Notes under the pieces: generated by a model
What the model was told of the DNA's origin: nothing
The model's input: the letters and a program-made list of their open reading frames with translations, nothing else
Database searches by the model: none
In this document: in pieces, positions 1 to 8,295 of the stretch
Layout: every line of letters begins with the position of its first letter
Position numbering within the stretch: position 1 is the first letter of the stretch
NCBI GenBank assembly: GCA_964533785.1
Contig: CAZHNG010000180.1
Location: forward strand, 1 to 13,710
Direction of reading: 5' to 3'
Source: JANQRV01 sp964533785
GTDB taxonomy: Bacteria; Bacteroidota; Bacteroidia; Chitinophagales; Saprospiraceae
DNA: 13,710 nt
Program-made: the position numbers and the translations under genes

Positions 1-2423
1 TGTTCCACCCCATCTACGCCGTATGCCACCGCCGGATACAGCTCATGGGAAGAAACCGGAACGCCCAATTGGTGGGCTCTTTCAACTACTCGCTGCTGCA
101 GCGGATCTGGTAGTCGAACGTAGGTCTTGATCATATCGTAGTCCAGGGCTTCGGCACGTTGTAACTCCAGTTCCAGTTGTGCAGGAGCCTGCTGGGCGTA
201 AGTACCTCCGTAATAGACCCTGCTTCCGTCGATAGGACTACCGGTAAAGAAGATGCGGGGACCCACTGTTCGGCCACTTGCCTGAGCCTCCAGACGATTG
301 CGGGCATCATAAGGATCAGTTGCCGGGTCACGGGTCGCAGTAACGCCCCAAGCTAGCCACTTTCGGTTGAGTTTTTCACCGTCCCAGCTACCCTGATGTG
401 CGTGATAATCAATCAGCCCTGGCATGACGTATTGTTCAGAAGCATCAATACGTCGATCCGCCGAACGCTCAGGGTCATGGGGTTCAATTGCCACAATGCG
501 GTTAGCCTCTAGTACAATATCTACGTCGCGTTGAATCTCAGCACGGATACCGTCAAACAGACCGCCGGCGTGGATGATCGTTCGACCAGTCGGAAGTTGT
601 CTTGACCAGTCCAGGTGGATCGGGAACCCTACAATCTGCCCGTTCCGCAGGTCAATCTTCTTGAGTTTGTCAGTAGCCATGTAAAGCAGACTATGACCAT
701 CCGCTGTCCAGGTAGGCATATCCGCCAGTTCGTTTGTCAGGCGAGTGGGCGGGCCACTGATCTGTCCTTTCTCGTCCACCGGTGCTATCCAGAGTAAACC
801 CTGAGAGATGAGCGCCAAATGCCGCCCATCCGGCGACCAGACGGGGCCGTCTTTTGCACGGACACCCAGCGACCAATGTGCTAATCCTTTTAATCCCCAG
901 GTTTTACCCTCCTTAACGGAAAGGTAGACAATCCGGTTAATCCCTTCCCGGTACAAGGTGGAATAAGATTGTAAAACACCGACCCCAATAATTTCTCCGT
1001 CTGGCGACCAGGTCGGACTACTGATACTACTGCTTAGCCTTGGTCCCACTTTCTTCGTTTGTCCGCTAGTGCTGTCTATAAGCAAAACCTGTCCCAGACG
1101 CGGTCCAAAACTTACCGAGCAAGCAATCGCCCTCCCATCCGGAGACCAGGCTATACCAGCCGGCGTACCTTCCAGTAGCCCCAATTGTCGATTTTCTTTC
1201 CGGACAACATCATGTAACCAAATTGCAAACTGTCCTCCCCGATCAGATACATAGGCCAGCGTCTGCCCGTCGGGTGACCAGGCCGGGGTGAGCTCAATGT
1301 AGGGATCATCCGTCAGTTGCTCAGCTGAGCTGCTTGCTTTATCTTGTAACCACAGATCTCCCAGTGCTACGAAAGCAACCTGCTGCCCATTTGGAGCAAT
1401 AGCTGGCCAGACTATACCACGGACGGGTTGCTGTGTTCTATCATCAAAATCTCGTTGGCGACGGGCATAGGGAGGACGATCGAGCTGCACGGTTACCGTA
1501 AAAGGAATACTAGTCAAGATATCATCATCACTTAGATCTCGTCGCCAGATCTTGCCGGAAGCAGTATAGATCAATTTCGATTCAGATAAAAAGGATGGCC
1601 TGAAAGGAAACACATCTTCTTCCGGATTAGATATCAGTTCTGGTTGAGCTTCATCAATGTCCACTTCAACCTTCATCAATCCACTATCAGCAAAGCGTAG
1701 CCGATTGAAGAAAATAGAACGGCCATCAGGGCTCCAGGCCAATCCTGCTAATTGATCTTCTGAAGCATAGAGTTGCCGGATACTTCTTTCGGTTATGGAA
1801 AAAGCCTGAATACCTGGGCTTGAAGGATCGTCGGAAACAAAGGCGATACGGGTACCATCGGGTGACCAGGCCGGTGCGTATTCGTTAGCCTGATCCTTGG
1901 TTTGTTGCGTTAATTGGCCATCTGTCACATCCAGCGTCCATATATCATAAGTGCCGTCCCGATCGGAAGAAAAAGCGATCTCCAATCCGTCGGAAGACCA
2001 GTGTGGTTCCCGGTGATCATAGGGACCAGCGGTTCTTTGCCTTAGATCTGTACCGTCGTGACGAATAGTGTAGATGTGCCAATTGCCATCCCAGTAAGCC
2101 TGAAAAGTAAGATACTGCCCATCGGGAGACCAGGCCGGTTGTCGGGCATCCCCCAGGGGATCCGTTATCGGTGTAGCTACACCGCCATCTGCGGGTAGTA
2201 GCCACAACTGCCCCAATAGATCGATCGCCAAAGTTTGGCCATCAGGGGACAAAACCGATGCCATATTGGTTCCTTCGTCGAGGGTTACTTCTATTGTTCC
2301 GTTTCCTGGGTTTATAGCAGTAATTCGATCAGGTAAAGGCTTCAAGACCATACCTAATCCAACAATGGTTATAATTGAGATCCAGACTTTGGTCAAATAG
2401 CTTTTCAATTTTGCTTTTTTCAT
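1..2423 (-). CDS. TolB/PD40 beta-propeller amidohydrolase, 3' end outside window
   Basis: The frame is open for 807 codons from the ATG at 2423-2421 to the left edge, so the protein is incomplete at its C-terminus. Residues about 12-28 are a hydrophobic signal peptide or anchor. About a dozen PD40-type motifs (WSPDG and variants such as WSSDG, WTADG, APNG) run from about residue 55 to 600 and all lie in one frame, which indicates beta-propeller(s) of the TolB type. After about residue 620 an amidohydrolase domain begins: MPGLIDYHAH with H674 and H676 as the first metal ligands, K766 in YDMIKTY (the position of the usual metal-bridging lysine in imidazolonepropionase-like members) and H793 in SSHELYP. 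From family knowledge such proteins are exported metal-dependent hydrolases of amide or peptide-like bonds; the substrate cannot be read here. An AAGAG lies just upstream of the start. No frameshift was found: propeller tryptophan codons and the HAH motif share the frame. Confidence 0.9.
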   Translation of the reverse strand, partial: MKKAKLKSYLTKVWISIITIVGLGMVLKPLPDRITAINPGNGTIEVTLDEGTNMASVLSPDGQTLAIDLLGQLWLLPADGGVATPITDPLGDARQPAWSPDGQYLTFQAYWDGNWHIYTIRHDGTDLRQRTAGPYDHREPHWSSDGLEIAFSSDRDGTYDIWTLDVTDGQLTQQTKDQANEYAPAWSPDGTRIAFVSDDPSSPGIQAFSITERSIRQLYASEDQLAGLAWSPDGRSIFFNRLRFADSGLMKVEVDIDEAQPELISNPEEDVFPFRPSFLSESKLIYTASGKIWRRDLSDDDILTSIPFTVTVQLDRPPYARRQRDFDDRTQQPVRGIVWPAIAPNGQQVAFVALGDLWLQDKASSSAEQLTDDPYIELTPAWSPDGQTLAYVSDRGGQFAIWLHDVVRKENRQLGLLEGTPAGIAWSPDGRAIACSVSFGPRLGQVLLIDSTSGQTKKVGPRLSSSISSPTWSPDGEIIGVGVLQSYSTLYREGINRIVYLSVKEGKTWGLKGLAHWSLGVRAKDGPVWSPDGRHLALISQGLLWIAPVDEKGQISGPPTRLTNELADMPTWTADGHSLLYMATDKLKKIDLRNGQIVGFPIHLDWSRQLPTGRTIIHAGGLFDGIRAEIQRDVDIVLEANRIVAIEPHDPERSADRRIDASEQYVMPGLIDYHAHQGSWDGEKLNRKWLAWGVTATRDPATDPYDARNRLEAQASGRTVGPRIFFTGSPIDGSRVYYGGTYAQQAPAQLELELQRAEALDYDMIKTYVRLPDPLQQRVVERAHQLGVPVSSHELYPAVAYGVDGVE

Positions 2424-2436
2424 AATCTCTTAAGGA

Positions 2437-2458
2437 TTTTAGATTTTGACGCTAGACT
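2437..2458. repeat. TTTTGACGCTAGACT element upstream of amidohydrolase gene
   Basis: The 15-nt sequence TTTTGACGCTAGACT at 2444-2458 is identical to 13624-13638. The preceding bases 2437-2450 resemble the 14-nt unit seen at 13617-13630. It lies 20 bases before the minus-strand start at 2423, in the leader or promoter region. Whether it is a binding site or only a dispersed short repeat cannot be told from sequence. Confidence 0.5.
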
Positions 2459-2508
2459 ATCTGTATTGGCTTTTAAACTTGGGGCGATTCTTAATATTTA
2501 AGCTTTAA

Positions 2509-2565
2509 GTGGTTATAGGGTTATGAAGTGGTTATAGGGTTATGAAGTGGTTATAGGGTTATGAA
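2509..2565. repeat. Three perfect tandem copies of a 19-nt unit
   Basis: The unit GTGGTTATAGGGTTATGAA occurs head to tail at 2509-2527, 2528-2546 and 2547-2565 with no mismatch. A decayed fourth copy (GTTATAAAGTTATGTGG) follows from 2566. The unit is itself built of GTTAT-containing sub-repeats, as expected for slippage-generated minisatellite DNA. There are no spacers, so it is not a CRISPR array. Confidence 0.9.
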
Positions 2566-2868
2566 GTTATAAAGTTATGTGGGGATAGATATTATTGGCC
2601 GTATTTTGTATAACCACATAACCAATATTTTCTTACTTATGAGACCGATTCAAGAATTTCCGTTTCTTCGAGATGACAAAGTAGGATTAAAATGTTATGT
2701 CAAAAGTCCAGTAAAATTATAAAGGTCAAAAATACAGATGTGAAAATGACTTTTAGGTCGATGACCAGAAACAACGGACTAGCAAAATATTTTTTACATA
2801 CTCATGGATAGAAAGCCAAATTTGAGTACATTAAGGCCTGAACATCAACTTTAAACAAATATTCAGTT

Positions 2869-3837
2869 ATGTCAGTATCTAAAAGACGGGATTTCATCAA
2901 AAAATCAGTTATTACTTCAGTAGGACTAGGGCTCGGTGCGCACGGGATGGCAGCCACGAACAAGGTGTCTCAAGAACCTTTGTTCAAGATCTCTTTAGCC
3001 GAATGGTCCCTTAACCGCTTGCTGTTTTCCAAGAAAATGGATCACCTGGATTTTCCGGTATTAGCCAGAAAACACGGTATCGAAGCGGTAGAATACGTTA
3101 ACCAGTTTTTCATGGATAAGGCAGAGGATAAGACCTACCTAAAGGAAATGAAAGATCGGGCTGATGGAGAGGGGGTAAAATCGCTCTTGATCATGTGCGA
3201 CCGGGAAGGTGTGCTTGGAGCTGCTGACGAAAAAGAAAGAATGCAAACGGTTGAAAACCATAAGAAATGGGTGGATGCCGCCCAGTACCTCGGGTGTCAT
3301 TCCATTCGAGTGAACGGATACAGTAGTGGCACTGTTGGGGATGAACCCGTCGACTTTTATGAATCGATGAAATTGGTAGCGGATGGGCTGCGTAAATTGT
3401 GTGAATACGCCGACGGTGCAAATATCAACGTAATAATCGAAAACCACGGCGGCCACTCGAGTTATGCACCCTGGTTGATGGGGGTTATGCAAAAAGCGGA
3501 TCACCACCGGGTCGGTACCCTGCCCGACTTTGGAAATTTCCGCATCAAATACAACAGAGACACCGAAGAAGCAACGTCTTACGATTCTTACCGCGGAACA
3601 GCTGAACTAATGCCGCTGGCCAAAGGTGTAAGCGTCAAGCCCAGCGTCTGGGATGATTTTGGAAATCAATCCGACCTCGATTACGCCAAAATGATGCGCA
3701 TTGTACTTGATGCGGGTTACCGTGGCTATTGCGGCATTGAACACGGAGAAAAAGACCGAGAGTGGGAAAGTATTTTGGAAGTGAAGAATAAATTATTGGT
3801 GGCGAGAAATTGGTTGCAGGTAAAATATTCAGAATAA
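2869..3837 (+). CDS. Tat-signal sugar phosphate isomerase/epimerase-like TIM-barrel protein
   Basis: The 322-residue product starts with a twin-arginine signal (KRRDFIKKS at residues 5-13, then a short hydrophobic stretch to about residue 28), so it should be exported folded to the periplasm. The rest fits the xylose isomerase-like TIM-barrel (AP_endonuc_2) superfamily. Likely metal and catalytic residues are E191 and H193 in IIENHGG, D220 in LPDFGNF, K257 in SVKPSVWDD and E291 and H292 in GIEHGE. Family members isomerise or epimerise sugars, keto-sugars or inositol derivatives, often beside Gfo/Idh/MocA oxidoreductases such as the one at 12106-13584. The exact substrate is unknown. The start has no Shine-Dalgarno sequence but is supported by the complete Tat motif right after it. 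The gene stands alone on the plus strand, divergent from the amidohydrolase gene and convergent with the Asp-box gene. Confidence 0.88.
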   Translation: MSVSKRRDFIKKSVITSVGLGLGAHGMAATNKVSQEPLFKISLAEWSLNRLLFSKKMDHLDFPVLARKHGIEAVEYVNQFFMDKAEDKTYLKEMKDRADGEGVKSLLIMCDREGVLGAADEKERMQTVENHKKWVDAAQYLGCHSIRVNGYSSGTVGDEPVDFYESMKLVADGLRKLCEYADGANINVIIENHGGHSSYAPWLMGVMQKADHHRVGTLPDFGNFRIKYNRDTEEATSYDSYRGTAELMPLAKGVSVKPSVWDDFGNQSDLDYAKMMRIVLDAGYRGYCGIEHGEKDREWESILEVKNKLLVARNWLQVKYSE

Positions 3838-4131
3838 TATACGTCTCAGGATGAACAGACCAGCAATTTCTAATTTAAGCTAGCTCCTTGTAAATCGGAA
3901 TTTATTCCGCGCTGAAAATCATTTCGGAATAAACTCCGATTTACAAGTGTCGAACAAAAAATGGGTTTTTCAGAGGATTTGAGAATTCATTGAATTTAAA
4001 TAAGCCTATGAATACTCAATCATGAACAATTGGACTCTCAAATCAGAAATTGCTGTGCATCGACAATGCAACTTTAATAATTTTTGGTGGATTAGTCTTA
4101 ATTTTCTCTATGTTCGCCAATCAATACACAA
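3838..4131. other. Convergent intergenic region
   Basis: This stretch separates the ends of the isomerase gene (plus) and the Asp-box gene (minus). Apart from the 3887-3947 hairpin it holds only a short AAAAA-TGGG-TTTTT symmetry near 3958-3969 and AT-rich sequence. I see no gene in it. Confidence 0.6.
3887..3947. repeat. Large nested inverted repeat (23-bp stem, 15-nt loop)
   Basis: The arms 3887-3909 and 3925-3947 are complementary over 23 positions with one mismatch, around a loop at 3910-3924. Each arm itself contains a smaller palindrome of the form CGGAAT-NN-ATTCCG (3896-3909 perfect; 3925-3938 with one mismatch), so the element can fold as one long hairpin or two small ones. It lies between two convergent genes. 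Neither side has the T-run of an intrinsic terminator, so I call it a REP-like repeat that may still protect or end transcripts. A related palindrome is at 8406-8423. Confidence 0.85.
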
Positions 4132-7100
4132 TCAACTCTTCGCTTGTTTCCGTTTAACCCCAATTACATTCTTCTCCTCTACCAGCTTGTTGAAATCATC
4201 CACACAGCGATCAAGGGTTTTATTCACTTTAGCTTTTAATGCCGTCCATTCCTTGTCCAAGTCCGCCCATCGCTGGTAGGCGGCCTGATTGGGTCGTCCC
4301 TCCCGGCCACCTGAAATGTATCCATCCTCTCCCGTTACGTAACCATAGTTTTCTACGAGCTGGTTATCCAGGCGGGGCGCGAATCGGATAGGGTCCTGAT
4401 TACTTTCATTCTTAGTTTGAATGAGCTGTTCTTCCAGCGCAGTTAACTCCTTGAGTATGGAATCAGCGCGGGTGTTAATGACTTCATCATTTGCCTGCTT
4501 TTTCATCCACTCAATTTGCTCTTTGACGGAGCGAATCTCAGCTACTGATTCATGAACAGCGGTGATGGCATCCCGGATTTCCAGCCCCAACTTCAATTGT
4601 TCTTGGTAATCATCATCAGTAATGTCTGTTTCGATTCGGGGATCTTCCCTGACTTCTACCTTTTGCCCTATGATTTCATCTCCATGAGTAAGTTTAAGGC
4701 TATAAGTACCCGGAGGTGCTTTAACGCCACCTTGGTAACCCCAAATAACCGAGCCCTCAATGAAGGTAGGGCCTTCGTAAGTAAGATCCCAATTCAAACG
4801 ATTAAGCCCTTTAACCGGCTTCAATCGCTCTGTTTTATGAGTCTTCGCCGTTGTAGAATCACTTGAAAAAACGCGCACCAGACGGGCATCGGAGTCGATG
4901 ATCTCAAGGCGGATCTCATTTTTGACGGAATCAGGTAGAGCATAATGAATGATAGCGCCGCTGGGACGAGCTTCCGGCGTATTATCTCCCAAAAAGCCAC
5001 CTCCTTTATCATTTACTTTGTAGGCCGGTCGCGGCTGGAAAAGATGAACCGTTTTTTCATCCAGGCCTTCAGCCATTTCCCGCAATGGTGTCACATCGTC
5101 CAGAATCCAAAAAGATCGGCCTTGAGTGGACATTACCAGGTCGCCCTGGTGGACGCGCAGGTCAGTAATGGGGGTAATAGGTAGATTCCCCTGCATGCTT
5201 TGCCAATGTGCACCTTCATCAAAAGATACAAATAAGCCGTATTCCGTACCGGCGTACAATAGGCCTTGCTGTTTAGGATCTTCACGTACTACCCTTACCG
5301 GATAATCGCCGGGGATACCATTACTACCCGTTGTGATGCGTTTCCAGGTTTTGCCGTAATCGTTGGTCAAAAATATGTAAGGAGCAAAATCATCAAAGCG
5401 ATACTTATGAACAGCCACCAAAGCACGGCCGGGCTGATGAGCTGAAAGCTCAATTTTGTTGACCGTACCGTATTTCGGCATTTCTTTGGGGGTAATTTCC
5501 TGCCAAGTATTACCGTCATCTTGGGTAAGGTGTAGTCGACCGTCATCCGTACCTGCCCAGATAGTGCCTTTCGCATTAGGGTCGGGTATGATCTCAAAAA
5601 CGACGTTGTAGATCTCTACCCCAGTGATATCATGATTGATAGGGCCACCAGCATATTCCAAATGTTCGGGCGTACTCGTGCTTAGATCGGGACTTATGAC
5701 TTCCCAGGTTTTACCGGCATCCCTTGAACGATGGACGTATTGCGAACCATGATAGATCACTTCAGGATCATGAGGAGATACGGCCATCGGCGACACCCAT
5801 TGGAAGCGGTATTTTAGATTTTTTGCTGCTTCTCCCAACTGCAGTTGTGGATAAGCCATGATATTAGTGACTTCATCTTTGGCAAGATCGTAACGGTCCA
5901 TTACCCCGCCGTAGCAGCCAGCATAAACAATATTGGGATTGTTAGGATCAAGGGCGATAGGCCCCGTTTCACATCCGCCCACCGAATACCAGTGTTGTTT
6001 GGCGTGTAAAGTGTTGCTCGATGACCACGCTGGAACACTAATGGTGGTATTATCCTGCTGAGCACCGTACAAGCGGTAAGGGGTACCATTATCGACCACC
6101 ACTCCGTACAATTCAGCGGTTGGCTGATTGAGATAAGTAGACCAGGTTTTGCCGCCATTAAGGGTTACCTGTGCCCCACCATCGTTCGCAACGACCATGA
6201 TCTCCGGATTTTTGGGATTGATCCAAAGATCGTGCACATCACCGTGAGGCACGGGAATATTTTCGTAAGTCTTACCACCATCCACCGAACGGTACAAACC
6301 GGTATTTAAAGCATAGACCGTATTGGGATCTTGAGGATCAGCAACCATGTGCGTATAATACCACGCGCGCTGGCGCAATTTGTTTTCTGAATTAATACGT
6401 TTCCAGGTTTTGCCCGCATCTGCGGAGAAATAGACGCCGCCTGCGGGTTCGGCTTCGATGAGCGCCCAGACCCGGTCGGGATTAGCGGGAGATACCGTAA
6501 TACCTATTTTACCGACCATTCCGGTGGGTAAACCGCCACCAAGCTTTTTCCAGTTATCGCCACCATCGATCGATTTGTAGATCCCGCCTTCTTCCGAGCC
6601 GGAGATCATCGTCCAGGGTTTGCGTTCGGCGCGCCACATACCTGCATAGATTTCCCTCGGATTTTGTGGGTTCATACTCAGTGAAACAGCGCCGGTATGA
6701 TCAGAAATTTGCAAAACAGCTTCCCAGGATTTACCCCCATCCTTAGAACGGTAAATACCACGTTCGGGATTGGGGCCAAAGATATGCCCTAATGCGGCCA
6801 CATAAACCAGGTTGGGATCTTGAGGATGAACGCGAATTTTGCCGACCTGCCCCGCTTCTTTTAAACCGATAAATTGCCAGGTTTTACCGGCATCCATTGA
6901 TTTCCAAATTCCCCGGCCGGCCGAAATGTTTCCCCTTGGATCTGCAGAACCTGTTCCAACATAGATAATATTTGGGTCTGCCTTCGCAATAGCAACGGCA
7001 CCAACACCTCCTCCGAAGAAACCATCGGAAATATTTTTCCAACTACCACCAGCATCAGAAGTATGCCAAACTCCACCACCAGTAGTACCCATTAGAAATG

Positions 7101-7305
7101 AGAAGTCCTCACCGGGAATACCAGTCACCGCAGTGGACCTTCCTCCCCGGAACGGACCTGCCATACGGTATTTCAAATTGTTGAGCATACTGGAATCCAC
7201 TGTTGCCACAGTGCTTCTCTGAGCGTATGAATACTGCGGCATTAAGACCATAAAAATGGCGGCAAAAAATGCCGGAAATAGCAAGAAGTTTTTCGTTTTA
7301 CCCAT
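4132..7305 (-). CDS. Secreted Asp-box (BNR/Vps10-sortilin-like) beta-propeller protein
   Basis: I place the start at the ATG at 7305-7303, giving 1057 residues, because MGKTKNFLLF followed by a hydrophobic stretch and YSYAQ is a clean signal peptide (about 29 residues). An upstream in-frame ATG at 7395 would add 30 residues that do not resemble a secretion signal. The mature protein has at least eleven Asp-box motifs (S/T-x-D-x-G-x-T-W), for example SDAGGSW, SMDAGKTW, SKDGGKSW, SADAGKTW, TLNGGKTW and TNDYGKTW, typical of sortilin/BNR propellers probably forming two propellers over roughly residues 40-750. A beta-sandwich-like region, a predicted coiled-coil rich in E and K (about residues 900-970) and a basic tail ending KRKQAKS follow. 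Such proteins are common in Bacteroidota and often labelled glycosyl hydrolase, but no catalytic residues can be assigned. An outer or periplasmic binding or scaffold role is equally possible. Confidence 0.88.
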   Translation of the reverse strand: MGKTKNFLLFPAFFAAIFMVLMPQYSYAQRSTVATVDSSMLNNLKYRMAGPFRGGRSTAVTGIPGEDFSFLMGTTGGGVWHTSDAGGSWKNISDGFFGGGVGAVAIAKADPNIIYVGTGSADPRGNISAGRGIWKSMDAGKTWQFIGLKEAGQVGKIRVHPQDPNLVYVAALGHIFGPNPERGIYRSKDGGKSWEAVLQISDHTGAVSLSMNPQNPREIYAGMWRAERKPWTMISGSEEGGIYKSIDGGDNWKKLGGGLPTGMVGKIGITVSPANPDRVWALIEAEPAGGVYFSADAGKTWKRINSENKLRQRAWYYTHMVADPQDPNTVYALNTGLYRSVDGGKTYENIPVPHGDVHDLWINPKNPEIMVVANDGGAQVTLNGGKTWSTYLNQPTAELYGVVVDNGTPYRLYGAQQDNTTISVPAWSSSNTLHAKQHWYSVGGCETGPIALDPNNPNIVYAGCYGGVMDRYDLAKDEVTNIMAYPQLQLGEAAKNLKYRFQWVSPMAVSPHDPEVIYHGSQYVHRSRDAGKTWEVISPDLSTSTPEHLEYAGGPINHDITGVEIYNVVFEIIPDPNAKGTIWAGTDDGRLHLTQDDGNTWQEITPKEMPKYGTVNKIELSAHQPGRALVAVHKYRFDDFAPYIFLTNDYGKTWKRITTGSNGIPGDYPVRVVREDPKQQGLLYAGTEYGLFVSFDEGAHWQSMQGNLPITPITDLRVHQGDLVMSTQGRSFWILDDVTPLREMAEGLDEKTVHLFQPRPAYKVNDKGGGFLGDNTPEARPSGAIIHYALPDSVKNEIRLEIIDSDARLVRVFSSDSTTAKTHKTERLKPVKGLNRLNWDLTYEGPTFIEGSVIWGYQGGVKAPPGTYSLKLTHGDEIIGQKVEVREDPRIETDITDDDYQEQLKLGLEIRDAITAVHESVAEIRSVKEQIEWMKKQANDEVINTRADSILKELTALEEQLIQTKNESNQDPIRFAPRLDNQLVENYGYVTGEDGYISGGREGRPNQAAYQRWADLDKEWTALKAKVNKTLDRCVDDFNKLVEEKNVIGVKRKQAKS

Positions 7306-7432
7306 GTTGAATGGTTTTTCATATTTATTTAAGCGAGGTTTGCCGGCGGCGCACCTATCAACTCCTGCAAGATAAAAAAAACGGATAAAACTCAAACCAC
7401 TTATCAGGGTACCTGCTCATCTTGTTGTTCAT

Positions 7433-7933
7433 CTAAATTGTCTTGAACTGAGCAAATACACTGAGCAGGGAGATCATAAATGAAAGTACCGAAAATATGG
7501 TTCGGATCAAATGTAAACGGTTCCATTTTTCTTCGTAGGACTGCCTGAAGGCTTTAACGTTGACCTCCCCAAATTCAGACAGGTTCAATGCATCTAAGGC
7601 GTCATTTAGCGGTACATTCCCAAGTATAGTCACTCCAAAGACGCCTAATACATAGGTAATAGTAGCGGCAAGTAATAACCAAAAGGTAATTCCCGAATTG
7701 AATTGTTGAATTGTACTGATCGCTAATACCAAAGGGCTTCCCATAAAAATTAGAAAGAATGCAGGATTTAAGATAGCTCGATTGATCGATTGCATACTCT
7801 CCAAATACGTGATGTCTATCACCTTTCGAGTGCCAGGAATTACCGATACTAACCAGGCATAAAAAAGTCCTGCGGATAGGCCGGTTAATACAACTGCGAT
7901 GAATAAGGTCAATGATTTGATAGAGAATTCCAT
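7433..7933 (-). CDS. DUF1772 (anthrone oxygenase-like) membrane protein
   Basis: The 166-residue product has four hydrophobic segments at about residues 7-31, 54-74, 82-104 and 143-162, so it is an inner-membrane protein. Family hallmarks of DUF1772 are visible: the first helix followed by a loop with IPGTRK, the segment with MQSINRAILNP, the G-N-V-P-L-N motif after helix three (residues 105-110) and a W-N pair (137-138) before helix four. The family includes fungal anthrone oxygenases, but most bacterial members are uncharacterised, and I do not infer that reaction here. The gene follows the cytochrome gene at 7936-8295 by only 2 bases, so the two are almost certainly one operon and may work together in a membrane redox step. 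The stop TAG is at 7433-7435. Confidence 0.85.
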   Translation of the reverse strand: MEFSIKSLTLFIAVVLTGLSAGLFYAWLVSVIPGTRKVIDITYLESMQSINRAILNPAFFLIFMGSPLVLAISTIQQFNSGITFWLLLAATITYVLGVFGVTILGNVPLNDALDALNLSEFGEVNVKAFRQSYEEKWNRLHLIRTIFSVLSFMISLLSVFAQFKTI

Positions 7934-7935
7934 AA

Positions 7936-8295
7936 TTAATAGATGTTTTTTAGCTTAAGCCATTTGTTCAGTGTTTGATATTCTTCATTAGTCAATTGGA
8001 TCTGATCACCCTTGGGCATTCTTCGGTAAACGAAGACTTGCTTATAAATCTTTGGCGCATTCTTTTCCATATTTTTCAAGGAGAAAACCTTAAAGGGATT
8101 TTGCTTTCTATGACAGACGTTACATTTAGTTTTGAGTATTTCGAAAACCTTCTTTTTTAAATCCATTCCAGGATCGTTAATTTGCGAGGTGTTCAAAATA
8201 TGATTCGATTCCTTTGGTGAACTGAAAGCTGAAAAAAGGAAGAAGTTGACAAGAAAAAAACCCAATAAAAGGAGAGTGATTAATGCTTTTTTCAT
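7936..8295 (-). CDS. Small membrane-anchored c-type cytochrome (haem-binding protein)
   Basis: The 119-residue product has an N-terminal hydrophobic segment (about residues 4-24), acting as a signal peptide or anchor, and a single CNVCH haem c attachment motif at residues 58-62. M93 in RRMPKG is the likely distal haem ligand, and the C-terminal LTNEEYQTLNKWL helix is typical of short monohaem cytochrome domains. It is therefore expected on the periplasmic side as an electron carrier or sensor. The start at 8295 is supported by the lysine-plus-hydrophobic signal directly after the Met. It is the first gene of a two-gene unit with the DUF1772 protein. The partner redox enzyme is not in this window. 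Confidence 0.85.
   Translation of the reverse strand: MKKALITLLLLGFFLVNFFLFSAFSSPKESNHILNTSQINDPGMDLKKKVFEILKTKCNVCHRKQNPFKVFSLKNMEKNAPKIYKQVFVYRRMPKGDQIQLTNEEYQTLNKWLKLKNIY

Larger units (their letters stand above)
2424..2868. other. Divergent intergenic region with repeats
   Basis: This 445-base AT-rich stretch separates the minus-strand amidohydrolase gene from the plus-strand isomerase gene, so it must carry both promoters. It holds a TTTTGACGCTAGACT element (2444-2458), a 19-nt tandem repeat (2509-2565) and a 9-nt inverted repeat, GTTATGTGG at 2574-2582 with CCACATAAC at 2614-2622. I see no convincing coding sequence, no RNA gene and no clear match to the Bacteroidota promoter consensus (TTG, then TAnnTTTG). 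Confidence 0.6.

Noticed and set aside
2509..2582. Possible CRISPR-like array
   Set aside because: The 19-nt units are directly adjacent without spacers, and no cas genes are present.
3887..3969. Intrinsic terminator for the isomerase gene
   Set aside because: The hairpin is strong but no T-run follows on either strand. The CGGAAT core recurs elsewhere, so repeat is the better label.
4022..4279. Plus-strand ORF of 85 codons
   Set aside because: More than half overlaps the 3' end of the Asp-box gene antisense, and it has no recognisable sequence or ribosome binding site.
7306..7395. Upstream in-frame ATG at 7395 as start of the Asp-box protein
   Set aside because: It would put 30 residues in front of a complete signal peptide that begins at the ATG at 7305. 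The extra residues do not resemble a secretion signal.
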